Notes under the pieces: generated by a model
The model's database searches: none
The model's input: only the letters and a program-made list of their open reading frames with translations
What the model was told of the DNA's origin: nothing
NCBI GenBank assembly: GCA_007130345.1
Contig: SLSP01000546.1
Location: forward strand, 1 to 9,280
Reading direction: 5' to 3'
Length of the DNA stretch: 9,280 nucleotides
Source of the DNA: Thermoflexales bacterium
GTDB taxonomy: Bacteria; Chloroflexota; Anaerolineae; B4-G1; SLSP01
Made by a program: the position numbers and the translations under genes
Part shown: positions 1-6,701 of the stretch, one piece after another
Layout of the letters: each line of letters starts with the position of its first letter
Numbering within the stretch: the first letter of the stretch is position 1

Positions 1-12
1 AACTGCCCAGCG

Positions 13-726
13 TCAGTCTTTCAACTGCACGTAGATGATTGACGTGCCCCGCCGACGCTTGATGCGCTTGATCTGAAACAGGTCGGAGTAAGCGTTGATC
101 AGTTGCGAGAGCTGCTTGTAGCCATACGTGCGGGAGTCAAAGCCGGGATCGAGCTGGCGCAGGTACTGTCCAAGCGGGCCGAGCGAGGCCCAACCATCTT
201 CCTGCACCGCCATCTCGAAGGCCGAGCGCAGCAGTGGGCGGGGATCCGCTTTGGACGAGCCGTGCTTCGGCTCTCTGGACGGCTCCAGGTTCTCGGTGTA
301 AACAAAGAGATCACACCCGTTCACAAAAGCGCGGGGCGTCATCTTCTTGCCAATCCCCATCACAAAAATCCCCTTCTCTCGAATACGGGTTGCCAGCCGT
401 GTATAGTCGCTGTCACTGGACACCAGGCAGAACCCATCCACCTTCGCCGTGTGGAGAATGTCCATCGCGTCGATGATCATCGCGCTGTCGGTGGCATTCT
501 TGCCCGTAGTATACTGGAACTGCTGGATGGGTTGGATGGCGTGAATGTTCAGCGTCTCCTTCCAACTCTTCATCGTGGGCAGCGTCCAATCCCCGTAGAT
601 GCGCCGGATGGACACCACGCCATACTTGCCGGCCTCGGCCAGCATCTTTTCAATCAGGGACGGTTGCGCATTGTCCCCATCAATCAACATCGCTATGCGA
701 CGGTTTTCTGTTATTTCTTCATCCAT
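13..726 (-). CDS. NYN domain (LabA/PIN-like) protein with C-terminal OST-HTH/LOTUS-like domain
   Basis: 237 residues. Residues 10-146 match a NYN/LabA-type nuclease fold of the PIN superfamily: an N-terminal strand with LIDGDN (acidic D16 and D18), a central acid in KNATDSAMIIDAMDI (D80, D86) and a third acidic cluster SSDSDY (D105, D107). These are the positions expected to hold the catalytic metal, so the protein is probably an RNA-cutting or RNA-processing enzyme in the cytoplasm; the substrate is unknown. A polar linker (147-162) leads to a small domain (163-235) with the pattern of OST-HTH/LOTUS domains, thought to bind RNA. The ATG at 726 is preceded by GGGAG about 10 nt upstream, inside the end of the lipid kinase gene. 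Only 6 nt separate the two genes, so they are likely co-transcribed and translationally coupled. The family call is confident; the cellular role is not known. Confidence 0.9.
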   Translation of the reverse strand: MDEEITENRRIAMLIDGDNAQPSLIEKMLAEAGKYGVVSIRRIYGDWTLPTMKSWKETLNIHAIQPIQQFQYTTGKNATDSAMIIDAMDILHTAKVDGFCLVSSDSDYTRLATRIREKGIFVMGIGKKMTPRAFVNGCDLFVYTENLEPSREPKHGSSKADPRPLLRSAFEMAVQEDGWASLGPLGQYLRQLDPGFDSRTYGYKQLSQLINAYSDLFQIKRIKRRRGTSIIYVQLKD

Positions 727-732
727 ACGCGA

Positions 733-1725
733 TCATTCTCCCTTATGTGCAACAATAAAACACACGGCACGCGGAACAATACGAGCTTCCAGGGTTTGCC
801 ATCCAATGAATTCACCATCGGCTTGCACAGGCAGCCTGCGCTCAGACTCCACAAAAACGTACCGCGCTTTCAAGAAGCGGACGTGGGGATTATGCCGGTT
901 TTGACCGAACAGAATTCCCCAAGCAATCCGCACATAGTCCAAAGAATTGCGCGCGCGGATGATGATGACGTTGAATTCGCCATCATCAATGCGCGTGTCG
1001 GGGGCGAGGCGGATATCGGGCACGCCGGCCCCCAGGCCCAACTCCCCCCCATTGGCGATCACGATGTCCGTGGCGTGAACCTGCTGCCGCTCGCCATCCA
1101 GAATAAGCGTGAAGTGCGCCGGCTGAAGCCCCACCAGCTTCTTCAAGCCGCTCACCAGATACGCGAGCCAGCCCATTCGCCGCTTCATCGAGCGCTCAGT
1201 AGCGCGGATGGTCTGCGCGCTGACCCCAATGCTGGCGTTCATAAAATAATGGTGGCCCGTGATCTGAATGGCGTCAATGCGGCACGTGGCGGCAGAAGCC
1301 AAGATCAAGTCCAGCGCGCCCTCTGCCGTCGGGGGGATGTGTAGCTCGCGGGCCAGCGCGTTGCCCGTGCCCGACGGGATGATGCCCACAGGCACATCAC
1401 GGCCGATCAACGCCGCGGCCACGCCGGAGACTGTGCCATCGCCCCCCACCGCGATGAAGAGGTCAAAGCCCCGCGCCAGCGCGTCGCGCGTGACCTCGGC
1501 AATGTCCTCATCCGCCGCCGTTTCGTGAATTTCCACATGCCATTGCGCCTCGCGCAAGCGCCGCGTGATGAGCTGCCGCAAGCGTTCTGGATCAGAGGTG
1601 CCGGCCACGGGATTGAGTACCACAAAGACGCGCTGCCCGCGCGCCGCCTCGTGCATCTCCGGGGCCGGCCGGCGGCGCAATGCCGCGCCGACGCTGCGCA
1701 CCACGCTATCCCACCAGGCCATCAT
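733..1725 (-). CDS. Diacylglycerol kinase catalytic-domain protein (YegS/DgkB-type lipid kinase)
   Basis: Numbered from the ATG at 1725 (330 residues). The family signatures appear in order: NPVAG (38-42), the nucleotide-binding GGDGT loop (94-98), PSGTGN (117-122), and in the C-terminal beta-sandwich DDGE (247-250) and QADGE (301-305). Proteins of this family transfer phosphate from ATP to diacylglycerol or a related lipid at the inner face of the membrane; the exact lipid cannot be read from sequence. The start is uncertain. The open frame reaches an ATG at 1815 (360 residues), but the extra 30 residues look non-coding and no start has a clear ribosome binding site. ATGs at 1725/1722 or 1656 (307 residues) give lengths nearer the family norm of about 300. 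The residues before NPVAG include WW and a basic amphipathic stretch that could touch the membrane. It lies downstream of a membrane protein gene and 6 nt upstream of the NYN gene. Confidence 0.9.
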   Translation of the reverse strand: MMAWWDSVVRSVGAALRRRPAPEMHEAARGQRVFVVLNPVAGTSDPERLRQLITRRLREAQWHVEIHETAADEDIAEVTRDALARGFDLFIAVGGDGTVSGVAAALIGRDVPVGIIPSGTGNALARELHIPPTAEGALDLILASAATCRIDAIQITGHHYFMNASIGVSAQTIRATERSMKRRMGWLAYLVSGLKKLVGLQPAHFTLILDGERQQVHATDIVIANGGELGLGAGVPDIRLAPDTRIDDGEFNVIIIRARNSLDYVRIAWGILFGQNRHNPHVRFLKARYVFVESERRLPVQADGEFIGWQTLEARIVPRAVCFIVAHKGE

Positions 1726-1853
1726 CGCTCGCGGGGATGCCGGCCGCGCCCGCCCCAACGTGATGGACGGCATCGCCCAACGGCTCGTCCAACACCGTCT
1801 TGCGACACCGTCCATTCTGCGGATTTGAGATCACGCGGAGTATTCAGCACACG

Positions 1854-2777
1854 CTATCTGGCCCAACCTTCGGCTGCCGGGAGCGTCCATTCGCGCCAAG
1901 CCAGCGTCCACAAGGTCGAGAAGTAGGCTTCGATAGCGCCTTGCGCCAAAATGAGCAGCGGCCAGAGCAAGCAGCAGAGAGCGGACGCGCCCAACAGCAT
2001 GCCCACGACGACGCTGAGGACGATTTGGATGATGAAGAGCACCACCACCGGCCCGATATTGGCGAACAGCACCTCGACGCCGCGCCCGTAAGACGCGAAG
2101 ATGCCTTTATCTTCCAGCATACAGGCGCGATTGGCAAAGGCCCGCAAGAGATTGAGCACGATCAGGAGCGGAGAGGCCAGACATGCCAGCACCATGAAAA
2201 TCCCCATCAGGCCCATCAAGCCGGTCATCGCCGGCATACTGCCGGCGCTAAACAACAAGAAGGCCAGTCCGCCGGATAGCATCCCGGCCACACCCAGAAA
2301 CAGCGCCGGAATCGCGGGCAGCAAGGAAATCCCCAACAGCGTCCAGATGCGGCCCAAGCCGGCGTTAAACGCCTGCCCAAAACTGGACACGCCCGAAACG
2401 GCGATGTCGTTGACCCCGGCAATCAGCCCGCCCCGCGCCACCGTAGCGATGACCCACAGGATCAGGCCGAGTATGATGAGCAGGCCCATCACCACCACCG
2501 CCAGAGCTACGGGCAGCGCGGGGATGCGGAAATCCTCCATGCCGGGGATTTCGGAGAAGCCCTCCCAGGGCATCTCAGAGAAGTCATCCCAGGGGGCCTC
2601 CGAGAAATCCGGCCGGTCGCCACTGGGGAGCTGAAAATCGATGGTGCGCCCCGTGCCCGTGCCACTGAAATTCACCCGACTTCCGCCGGACAAGGCCACT
2701 AACAGGCCCAACAAGATGAGAAACTTGTGCTCCCAAATGATTTCCCACGCTTGACCTAACAGATTACCGTAATCCAT
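1854..2777 (-). CDS. Multi-pass membrane protein of unknown function
   Basis: 307 residues from the ATG at 2777, chosen because AGGAGG sits 5 nt upstream (2783-2788); an ATG at 2801 in the same frame has no such site. The first 30 residues (an amphipathic GQAWEIIWEHKF segment, then a hydrophobic stretch) form a first membrane segment. A soluble loop of about 55 residues follows, rich in acidic residues and tryptophan and containing a short repeat. Then come roughly five or six hydrophobic segments (about 88-113, 144-165, 188-210, 240-262, 263-282). Between them is a cytoplasmic-looking stretch LRAFANRACMLEDKGIFASYGRG. The layout resembles broad families of bacterial integral membrane proteins with DUF labels, but I do not recognise a named family and assign no function. 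It is first in a likely operon with the lipid kinase (gap 38-128 nt depending on that gene's start) and the NYN protein. Confidence 0.85.
   Translation of the reverse strand: MDYGNLLGQAWEIIWEHKFLILLGLLVALSGGSRVNFSGTGTGRTIDFQLPSGDRPDFSEAPWDDFSEMPWEGFSEIPGMEDFRIPALPVALAVVVMGLLIILGLILWVIATVARGGLIAGVNDIAVSGVSSFGQAFNAGLGRIWTLLGISLLPAIPALFLGVAGMLSGGLAFLLFSAGSMPAMTGLMGLMGIFMVLACLASPLLIVLNLLRAFANRACMLEDKGIFASYGRGVEVLFANIGPVVVLFIIQIVLSVVVGMLLGASALCCLLWPLLILAQGAIEAYFSTLWTLAWREWTLPAAEGWAR
2538..2609 (-). repeat. In-frame 24-bp tandem repeat (three 8-residue units)
   Basis: Inside the membrane protein gene, three successive units encode DFSEAPWD, DFSEMPWE and GFSEIPGM, i.e. a [DG]FSExPW-type octapeptide in the soluble loop between the first and second membrane segments. 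The DNA copies have diverged at third positions, so this is a settled coding repeat rather than a very recent slippage. Its role is unknown. Confidence 0.75.
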
Positions 2778-2862
2778 ACCAACCTCCTCAACTGAAATCA
2801 AAAACTCCTACAGAAATACCTGACGAATCAGACGCAACACCGAGTCCCCTGAAAAAAAGTTC

Positions 2863-2878
2863 AAAAATCCGAATTTTT
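2863..2878. promoter_or_regulatory. AT-rich palindrome, copy 1 (possible operator)
   Basis: AAAAATCCGAATTTTT has 6-bp inverted arms (AAAAAT/ATTTTT) around CCGA. The core AAAAATCCGA is also found, inverted, in the palindrome at 2943-2963. It would sit just downstream of the predicted transcription start of the membrane protein operon, as expected for a repressor site, but no binding protein is known. Confidence 0.4.
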
Positions 2879-2891
2879 CCACACGCGACCC

Positions 2892-2920
2892 ACTATATAT
2901 GTGAAATTCGCACGCGAAAA
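2892..2920 (-). promoter_or_regulatory. Candidate sigma-70 promoter for the membrane protein-lipid kinase-NYN operon
   Basis: Reading the minus strand, TTTTCG (-35, 2915-2920) is separated by 17 bp from TATAGT (-10, 2892-2897). The -10 matches consensus at 5 of 6 positions; the -35 is poor (3 of 6). Transcription would begin near 2885, leaving a leader of about 108 nt before the ATG at 2777. Two AT-rich palindromes lie on either side. The call rests on spacing and the -10 only. Confidence 0.35.
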
Positions 2921-2942
2921 ATCTATCTGTAGGATCACGTTT

Positions 2943-2963
2943 CTAAAAAATCGGATTTTTTAG
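2943..2963. promoter_or_regulatory. AT-rich palindrome, copy 2 (operator or ftsH terminator)
   Basis: Perfect 10-bp inverted arms (CTAAAAAATC and GATTTTTTAG) around one central base. On the minus strand it lies about 48 nt after the ftsH stop and could act as a weak terminator, since it forms a hairpin whose 3' arm carries six T. The arms are almost pure A-T, so RNA stability would be low. Because the core ATCCGAT is shared with the palindrome at 2863-2878, a protein binding site is equally possible. Confidence 0.45.
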
Positions 2964-3010
2964 GGTTCTTTCAGGTGAGTCAACACTACCTAACTATACG
3001 CTGCATCGCG

Positions 3011-4963
3011 TCATAGGTTGCAAGGCACGGCATTTTCCGCGTGTAGATCGTCCTCTCGGCCCACCAGCGCGAGCACCTCCGCGCCCGGAATCTGCTCGTG
3101 CTCCAGGAGCAACTCGGCCAAGCGATCCAACGCCTCACGGTGTTCGCGCAGCGTTGCAGTTGCCACCTCGTAAGCCCCATCCAGGATAGCGCGGATTTCC
3201 TCATCAATTTCGCGGGCGGTGGCCTCGCTGTACTGGCGGCGTCGGGCGATGTCTTCACCCAAGAAGACCTGGTCTTCATCTTCGCCAAAGGCGATATGGC
3301 CGAAGCGGTCGCTCATCCCCCAGTCCAGCACCATTTTGCGGGCCAGCCGGGTCGCCTGTTTAAGGTCATCGGCAGCGCCGCTGGTGGCCGCGTCGAAAAC
3401 CAGGCGCTCCGCCGCTCGCCCGCCCAACATCACCGCCAGCCGATCCTCCATATAGGCGCGGCTGTAGAGGTACTTGTCGCGGCGGGGAAGCTGCTGCGTC
3501 ATGCCCATCGCCCGCCCGCGCGGCACGATGGTGACCTTGTGGATAGGCTCGGCACGCGGCAAAATCGCCGCCACGAGGGCGTGCCCGCCTTCGTGATAGG
3601 CCAGGAACTCGCACTCCTGGTCGGTCAGCGCGAGGTTCTCCCGTTGTAGGCCCATCAGCACCTTGTCGCGGGCCTCCTCGATGTCCTCACGCGCGATCTC
3701 ATCGACGTTACGGCGCGCAGCCAGCAAGGCCGCCTCGTTGAGCAGGTTCTCCAGATCGGCCCCGCTGAAGCCGGGCGTGCCCCGCGCCAGCCGCTTCAAG
3801 TCCACCGCGTCGGCGATGGGCTTGTTGCGAGCGTGAATCTTGAGGATCGCGTGCCGGGCATCCAGGGTGGGCAAGTCCACGGCGATACGGCGGTCGAAGC
3901 GTCCGGGACGCAGGAGAGCCGTGTCGAGAATGTCGGGGCGGTTGGTGGCCGCCACCACGATAACCCCTTCATTCGGCTCAAAGCCGTCCAATTCGGAGAG
4001 GAGTTGGTTGAGGGTCTGCTCGCGCTCGTCGTGGCCGCCGCCTAGCCCCGCGCCCCGCCGCCGTCCGATAGAGTCCAGTTCGTCGATGAAGACGATGCTC
4101 GGCGCGGCCTTCTTGGCGTCGTTGAACAAATCGCGCACGCGGGACGCGCCCACGCCCACGAACATCTCCATAAAATCGGAGCCGGTGATGCTGAAGAAGG
4201 GGACTTCGGCCTCGCCAGCCATCGCCCGCGCCATCAGCGTCTTGCCCGTGCCAGGCGGCCCCACCAGGAGCACGCCGCGCGGGATTTCACCGCCCAGGCG
4301 TTGAAATCGCTCCGGCTCTTTGAGGAAGAGGATGATCTCCTGCAATTCGCCCTTCGCGCCCTCGGCCCCGGCCACGTCGTCGAAGGTGGTGTGCTCCTTG
4401 CGACGGTCGTAGAGCTTGGCGCGGCTCTGCCCGATAGAGAAGATATTCTGCCCTCTCCCGCGCATCTGGCGAGACATGAAGTAGAGGCCGCCGATCAGAA
4501 TCGCCCACGGCAGGATGTTGATCAGCAGCACCGGCCAGGAAATGTCCATCGGGGGCTTGGCGGTAACGTGGACACCGCGCGCTTCCAGGTCTGGCAGCAG
4601 CGCGTCGATGCCGAACACGGGCAAGTGCGTGGTGAAAGTGGTCAGCGTGACTATCTCGCCGGTTTCTAACTCGTACTGTACCGGTGCCGCGAACTCGCCT
4701 TCGAGCGACCGTTCGACCAGCGTGACTTCCGCGATGTGGCCCGCGTCCAGGTACTCGCGGAAAGTGGTATAGCTGAGGCGCTCGGATTCCCCGGCGCCCT
4801 GCCCCCACAGTTGGGCAATGAGCAGCGCGCCGACCATACACCATAACATCGCGCTCCACATACTGCATCCGGGCAAGTGCAGCTTTCTGAGAAATGGGGG
4901 GAGTTTTTCATCTCCCGATTCGGCGGGTTTAGCGTTTTCGTCGGATTCAGGCTTCTTCTTCAT
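3011..4963 (-). CDS. ftsH: ATP-dependent zinc metalloprotease FtsH
   Basis: 650 residues, normal for FtsH. After a polar, charged N-terminus comes a first membrane segment (about 37-53), an extracytoplasmic FtsH-type domain (about 60-140, starting LSYTTFREYLDAGHI) and a second membrane segment (about 143-163). The AAA+ module has Walker A GPPGTGKT (235-242), the pore loop MFVGVG with F268, Walker B VFIDELD (291-297) and the second region of homology with arginine fingers R352 and R355. The protease domain has the zinc site HEGGH (H457, E458, H461), with D533 in SGAADDL as the likely third ligand. No key residue is missing. As a membrane-anchored hexamer, FtsH pulls out and degrades damaged membrane proteins and short-lived regulators. 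The start at 4963 lies inside the end of the carD gene (17-bp overlap) and lacks a strong ribosome binding site, which suggests translational coupling. A short tail (about 634-650) is poorly conserved in appearance. Confidence 0.98.
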   Translation of the reverse strand: MKKKPESDENAKPAESGDEKLPPFLRKLHLPGCSMWSAMLWCMVGALLIAQLWGQGAGESERLSYTTFREYLDAGHIAEVTLVERSLEGEFAAPVQYELETGEIVTLTTFTTHLPVFGIDALLPDLEARGVHVTAKPPMDISWPVLLINILPWAILIGGLYFMSRQMRGRGQNIFSIGQSRAKLYDRRKEHTTFDDVAGAEGAKGELQEIILFLKEPERFQRLGGEIPRGVLLVGPPGTGKTLMARAMAGEAEVPFFSITGSDFMEMFVGVGASRVRDLFNDAKKAAPSIVFIDELDSIGRRRGAGLGGGHDEREQTLNQLLSELDGFEPNEGVIVVAATNRPDILDTALLRPGRFDRRIAVDLPTLDARHAILKIHARNKPIADAVDLKRLARGTPGFSGADLENLLNEAALLAARRNVDEIAREDIEEARDKVLMGLQRENLALTDQECEFLAYHEGGHALVAAILPRAEPIHKVTIVPRGRAMGMTQQLPRRDKYLYSRAYMEDRLAVMLGGRAAERLVFDAATSGAADDLKQATRLARKMVLDWGMSDRFGHIAFGEDEDQVFLGEDIARRRQYSEATAREIDEEIRAILDGAYEVATATLREHREALDRLAELLLEHEQIPGAEVLALVGREDDLHAENAVPCNL

Positions 4964-5456
4964 CGATCTCTGGGAGGTTCAAGTGGTCTAAAATTCTCTG
5001 CTCGGCCTGGAGCATATCGATATCGAGCACCACCGATAGCTCGCCGGACAACATCCGCATCGCTTGGGTGTAGATCCGCTGACCGGGCGCGTTAAGACGT
5101 TGCTCTTTCGCCTTGCGCCACTCCATATCGCGGATAGCTTCGGCCAGGGCCAGAATATCCCCCGTGCGCAGCTTGTCTTTCAGCAGCTTGTAGCGCAGCT
5201 TGTGCTTGGCGGGCAAGTCCACCGGTTCGGCCCCGAGCACGCGCCACACCGCTTCCACATCTTCGCCAGAGACCGCGTAACGCAACCCCACATCCGCGAC
5301 CTTCTTCACGGGCACCATCAGGATGGTCTTGGCCCGCTGATCGGCCATCTTAATTTTATAACAGCGGCGTTTGGGCAGCACAGGCATCGCCGTGATGCCC
5401 ATCACAATCCCCGCGCCCTTGCCGGGATGAAATACCGCGTCCCCTTTTTCAAACAT
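4947..5456 (-). CDS. carD: CarD/CdnL family RNA polymerase-binding transcription regulator
   Basis: 169 residues. The N-terminal 60 residues have the CarD/CdnL/TRCF RNA-polymerase-interaction signature: FEKGDAVFHPGKGAGIVMGI, then ILMVPVKKVADVGLR. The rest is mostly helical and basic in the middle (KHKLRYKLLKDKLRTGD), as in the DNA-contacting C-terminal domain of CarD/CdnL. Family members bind the beta subunit and stabilise the open promoter complex, mainly at promoters of the housekeeping sigma factor; here a sigma-70 gene lies one gene upstream. The start is the ATG at 5456, because the AGGAGGT site at 5461-5467 ends 4 nt before it; a GTG at 5462 in the same frame overlaps that site and is unlikely. 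The acidic C-terminus (LPEIDEEEA) is encoded across the ftsH start. It is 41 nt downstream of ldh. Confidence 0.93.
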   Translation of the reverse strand: MFEKGDAVFHPGKGAGIVMGITAMPVLPKRRCYKIKMADQRAKTILMVPVKKVADVGLRYAVSGEDVEAVWRVLGAEPVDLPAKHKLRYKLLKDKLRTGDILALAEAIRDMEWRKAKEQRLNAPGQRIYTQAMRMLSGELSVVLDIDMLQAEQRILDHLNLPEIDEEEA

Positions 5457-5460
5457 AGCC

Positions 5461-5467
5461 ACCTCCT
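5461..5467 (-). promoter_or_regulatory. Strong ribosome binding site of carD
   Basis: On the minus strand the sequence reads AGGAGGT, then GGCT, then ATG (5456). This near-perfect site overlaps the GTG at 5462 and so decides in favour of the ATG start. Confidence 0.8.
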
Positions 5468-5497
5468 AAGATAACTAACGCGCCAACGCGCGTCCTG

Positions 5498-6460
5498 TCA
5501 CGTATCATACAAACCGGCCAGAGCTTCTTTGAGCACCGTCGCCGAGTGTTCCAGAGCCGCCTGTTCTTCCGGGGGCAACTCGGCCCCGATGATGCGCTCT
5601 ACGCCGCGGCGCGAAAGCACGGTGGGCACGCTCAGGCAGACGTCCTCGATGCCATACTCGCCCTGGAGCAGCGTGGAGACCGTCAGCACACGGCGCTCAT
5701 CGCGCAAAATCGCGCGCACGATGCGCACCAGCGCCAGGCCCACCGCGTAATAGGTCGAGCCTTTGTAGTTGATGATGTGATAGGCCGAATTGCGCACATC
5801 CTCCTCGATGTCCACCCGCGTCTGCCGCCAATCGCCGCACTTCCCGCAGAGGGGGCAGTACTGGTCGATGCTGATGCCGGCCAGATGCACCATCGACCAC
5901 GGGGCGAATTCGCTATCGCCGTGCTCGCCCAGGATATAGGCGTGGACATTGTGCGCGCTGAGGTTGCAGTGCTCACTGAGCAGGTAGCGGAACCGCGCGC
6001 TGTCCAGCACCGTGCCGGAGCCGAGGATGCGGCCGCGCGGCCAGCCGGAGTGTTTCTGCGCCACGTAAGTCAGCACATCCACCGGATTGGACACGAGCAG
6101 GATCACGGCTTCGGAATTCTGCGCCATGATCTCGTCCATAATGCCTTTGGTGATGCTGGCATTACGCTGGAGTAGATCGAGCCGGCTCTCGCCGGGGCGC
6201 TGTTTCGAGCCGGCGGTGATGACGATGACGCTGGCATCGGCGTAATCGGTCACATCGGCCACGCGAATCCGCACAAAGGGGAAGAAGGGCATTCCGTGCG
6301 CCAGGTCAAGCACCTGCCCTTGCACTAGGTCTGGATTCCTGTCCACCAAACCGATCTCCTCGGCCAGGCCGCTCTGAGCCAGGGCGTAGGCAAAAGTCGA
6401 GCCGACGGCGCCGGCTCCCACAATAACAACTTTACGGGACTGTGCTACTTGCTCTACCAT
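5498..6460 (-). CDS. ldh: L-lactate dehydrogenase
   Basis: 320 residues, normal length. The NAD-binding Rossmann motif is GAGAVGS (15-21) with D40 at the end of the second strand, as expected for NAD rather than NADP. The substrate loop AGSKQRPGESR has Q87, the residue that selects pyruvate/lactate (malate dehydrogenases have Arg here), with R93 also present. N125, D153 and R156 (in LDSARFR) and the catalytic H180 in GEHGDSE complete the active site. The enzyme reduces pyruvate to L-lactate and regenerates NAD+ in the cytoplasm. Unusual is CPLCGKCG (C202, C205, C208), a CxxCxxC cluster in the surface segment after the active-site histidine. The ATG at 6460 is preceded by GGAGG about 6 nt upstream. 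It lies between the sigma factor gene and carD and may be co-transcribed with carD and ftsH. Confidence 0.95.
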   Translation of the reverse strand: MVEQVAQSRKVVIVGAGAVGSTFAYALAQSGLAEEIGLVDRNPDLVQGQVLDLAHGMPFFPFVRIRVADVTDYADASVIVITAGSKQRPGESRLDLLQRNASITKGIMDEIMAQNSEAVILLVSNPVDVLTYVAQKHSGWPRGRILGSGTVLDSARFRYLLSEHCNLSAHNVHAYILGEHGDSEFAPWSMVHLAGISIDQYCPLCGKCGDWRQTRVDIEEDVRNSAYHIINYKGSTYYAVGLALVRIVRAILRDERRVLTVSTLLQGEYGIEDVCLSVPTVLSRRGVERIIGAELPPEEQAALEHSATVLKEALAGLYDT

Positions 6461-6506
6461 GGATTGCCTCCTGAATATGCTGAATGGGAAAGGGTGAGCC
6501 TGATTG

Positions 6507-6548
6507 TGCGTGAAGCGTCATGCGTCATGCGTCAAACGTGAAACGTCA
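6507..6548 (+). repeat. Heptad tandem repeat array, left arm (6 units)
   Basis: Six back-to-back 7-bp units without gaps, with plus-strand consensus [TA][GA]CGT[CG]A (e.g. TGCGTCA, AACGTGA). Read on the minus strand they are T[GC]ACG[TC][TA], the same motif as the array at 6643-6698 in opposite orientation. The array lies upstream of the ldh start, in non-coding DNA. Confidence 0.85.
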
Positions 6549-6642
6549 AGGGGGCTATCTCGCTCCGAATTTGCCTCAAGGAGACCAAAATTGAGCTTCT
6601 TTGAGCAGTTAGAATCAGCAACGGCGCATGATGTCATAGTTT

Positions 6643-6698
6643 TGACGTTTGACATTTGACGTTTGACGTTTGACGTTTCACGCTTCACGTTTCACGCT
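6643..6698 (+). repeat. Heptad tandem repeat array, right arm (8 units)
   Basis: Eight gapless 7-bp units with plus-strand consensus T[GC]ACG[TC]T. The first five begin TGAC (one has A in place of the G at position 5) and the last three begin TCAC. The array ends 3 bp from the sigma factor stop codon (6702-6704). With the inverted array at 6507-6548 it encloses a 94-bp spacer. In a minus-strand transcript the innermost units pair perfectly and most others pair with one or two mismatches, giving a long imperfect hairpin that could end or protect the sigma factor mRNA. Confidence 0.88.
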
Positions 6699-6701
6699 TC
6701 C

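Noticed and set aside
103..1344. 413-residue plus-strand open frame
   Set aside because: It lies opposite the NYN and lipid kinase genes, both of which have clear family motifs; its translation is Arg/His/Gln-rich with no domain, typical of an antisense shadow in GC-rich DNA.
1726..1815. N-terminal extension of the lipid kinase to the ATG at 1815
   Set aside because: No ribosome binding site and non-coding-like codon choice; the family core starts much later. It is not excluded, and is noted in the gene entry.
5479..5490. CGCG hairpin between ldh and carD as a terminator
   Set aside because: A 4-bp stem with only a mixed T-rich tail; the 41-nt gap more likely lies within one transcript.
5546..6175. 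209-residue plus-strand open frame
   Set aside because: Antisense to lactate dehydrogenase, with no recognisable motif and no start signal.
5498..6460. Malate dehydrogenase instead of lactate dehydrogenase
   Set aside because: The specificity position in the substrate loop is Gln (Q87) rather than the Arg expected for malate/oxaloacetate.
6515..6549. ldh promoter built from TTGACG units of the heptad array
   Set aside because: Minus-strand TTGACG units have no TATAAT-like box at 16-18 bp; the nearest CACAAT is 13 or 21 bp away.
6507..6698. Heptad arrays as a CRISPR array
   Set aside because: The units are 7 bp with no spacers between them and no cas genes are nearby.
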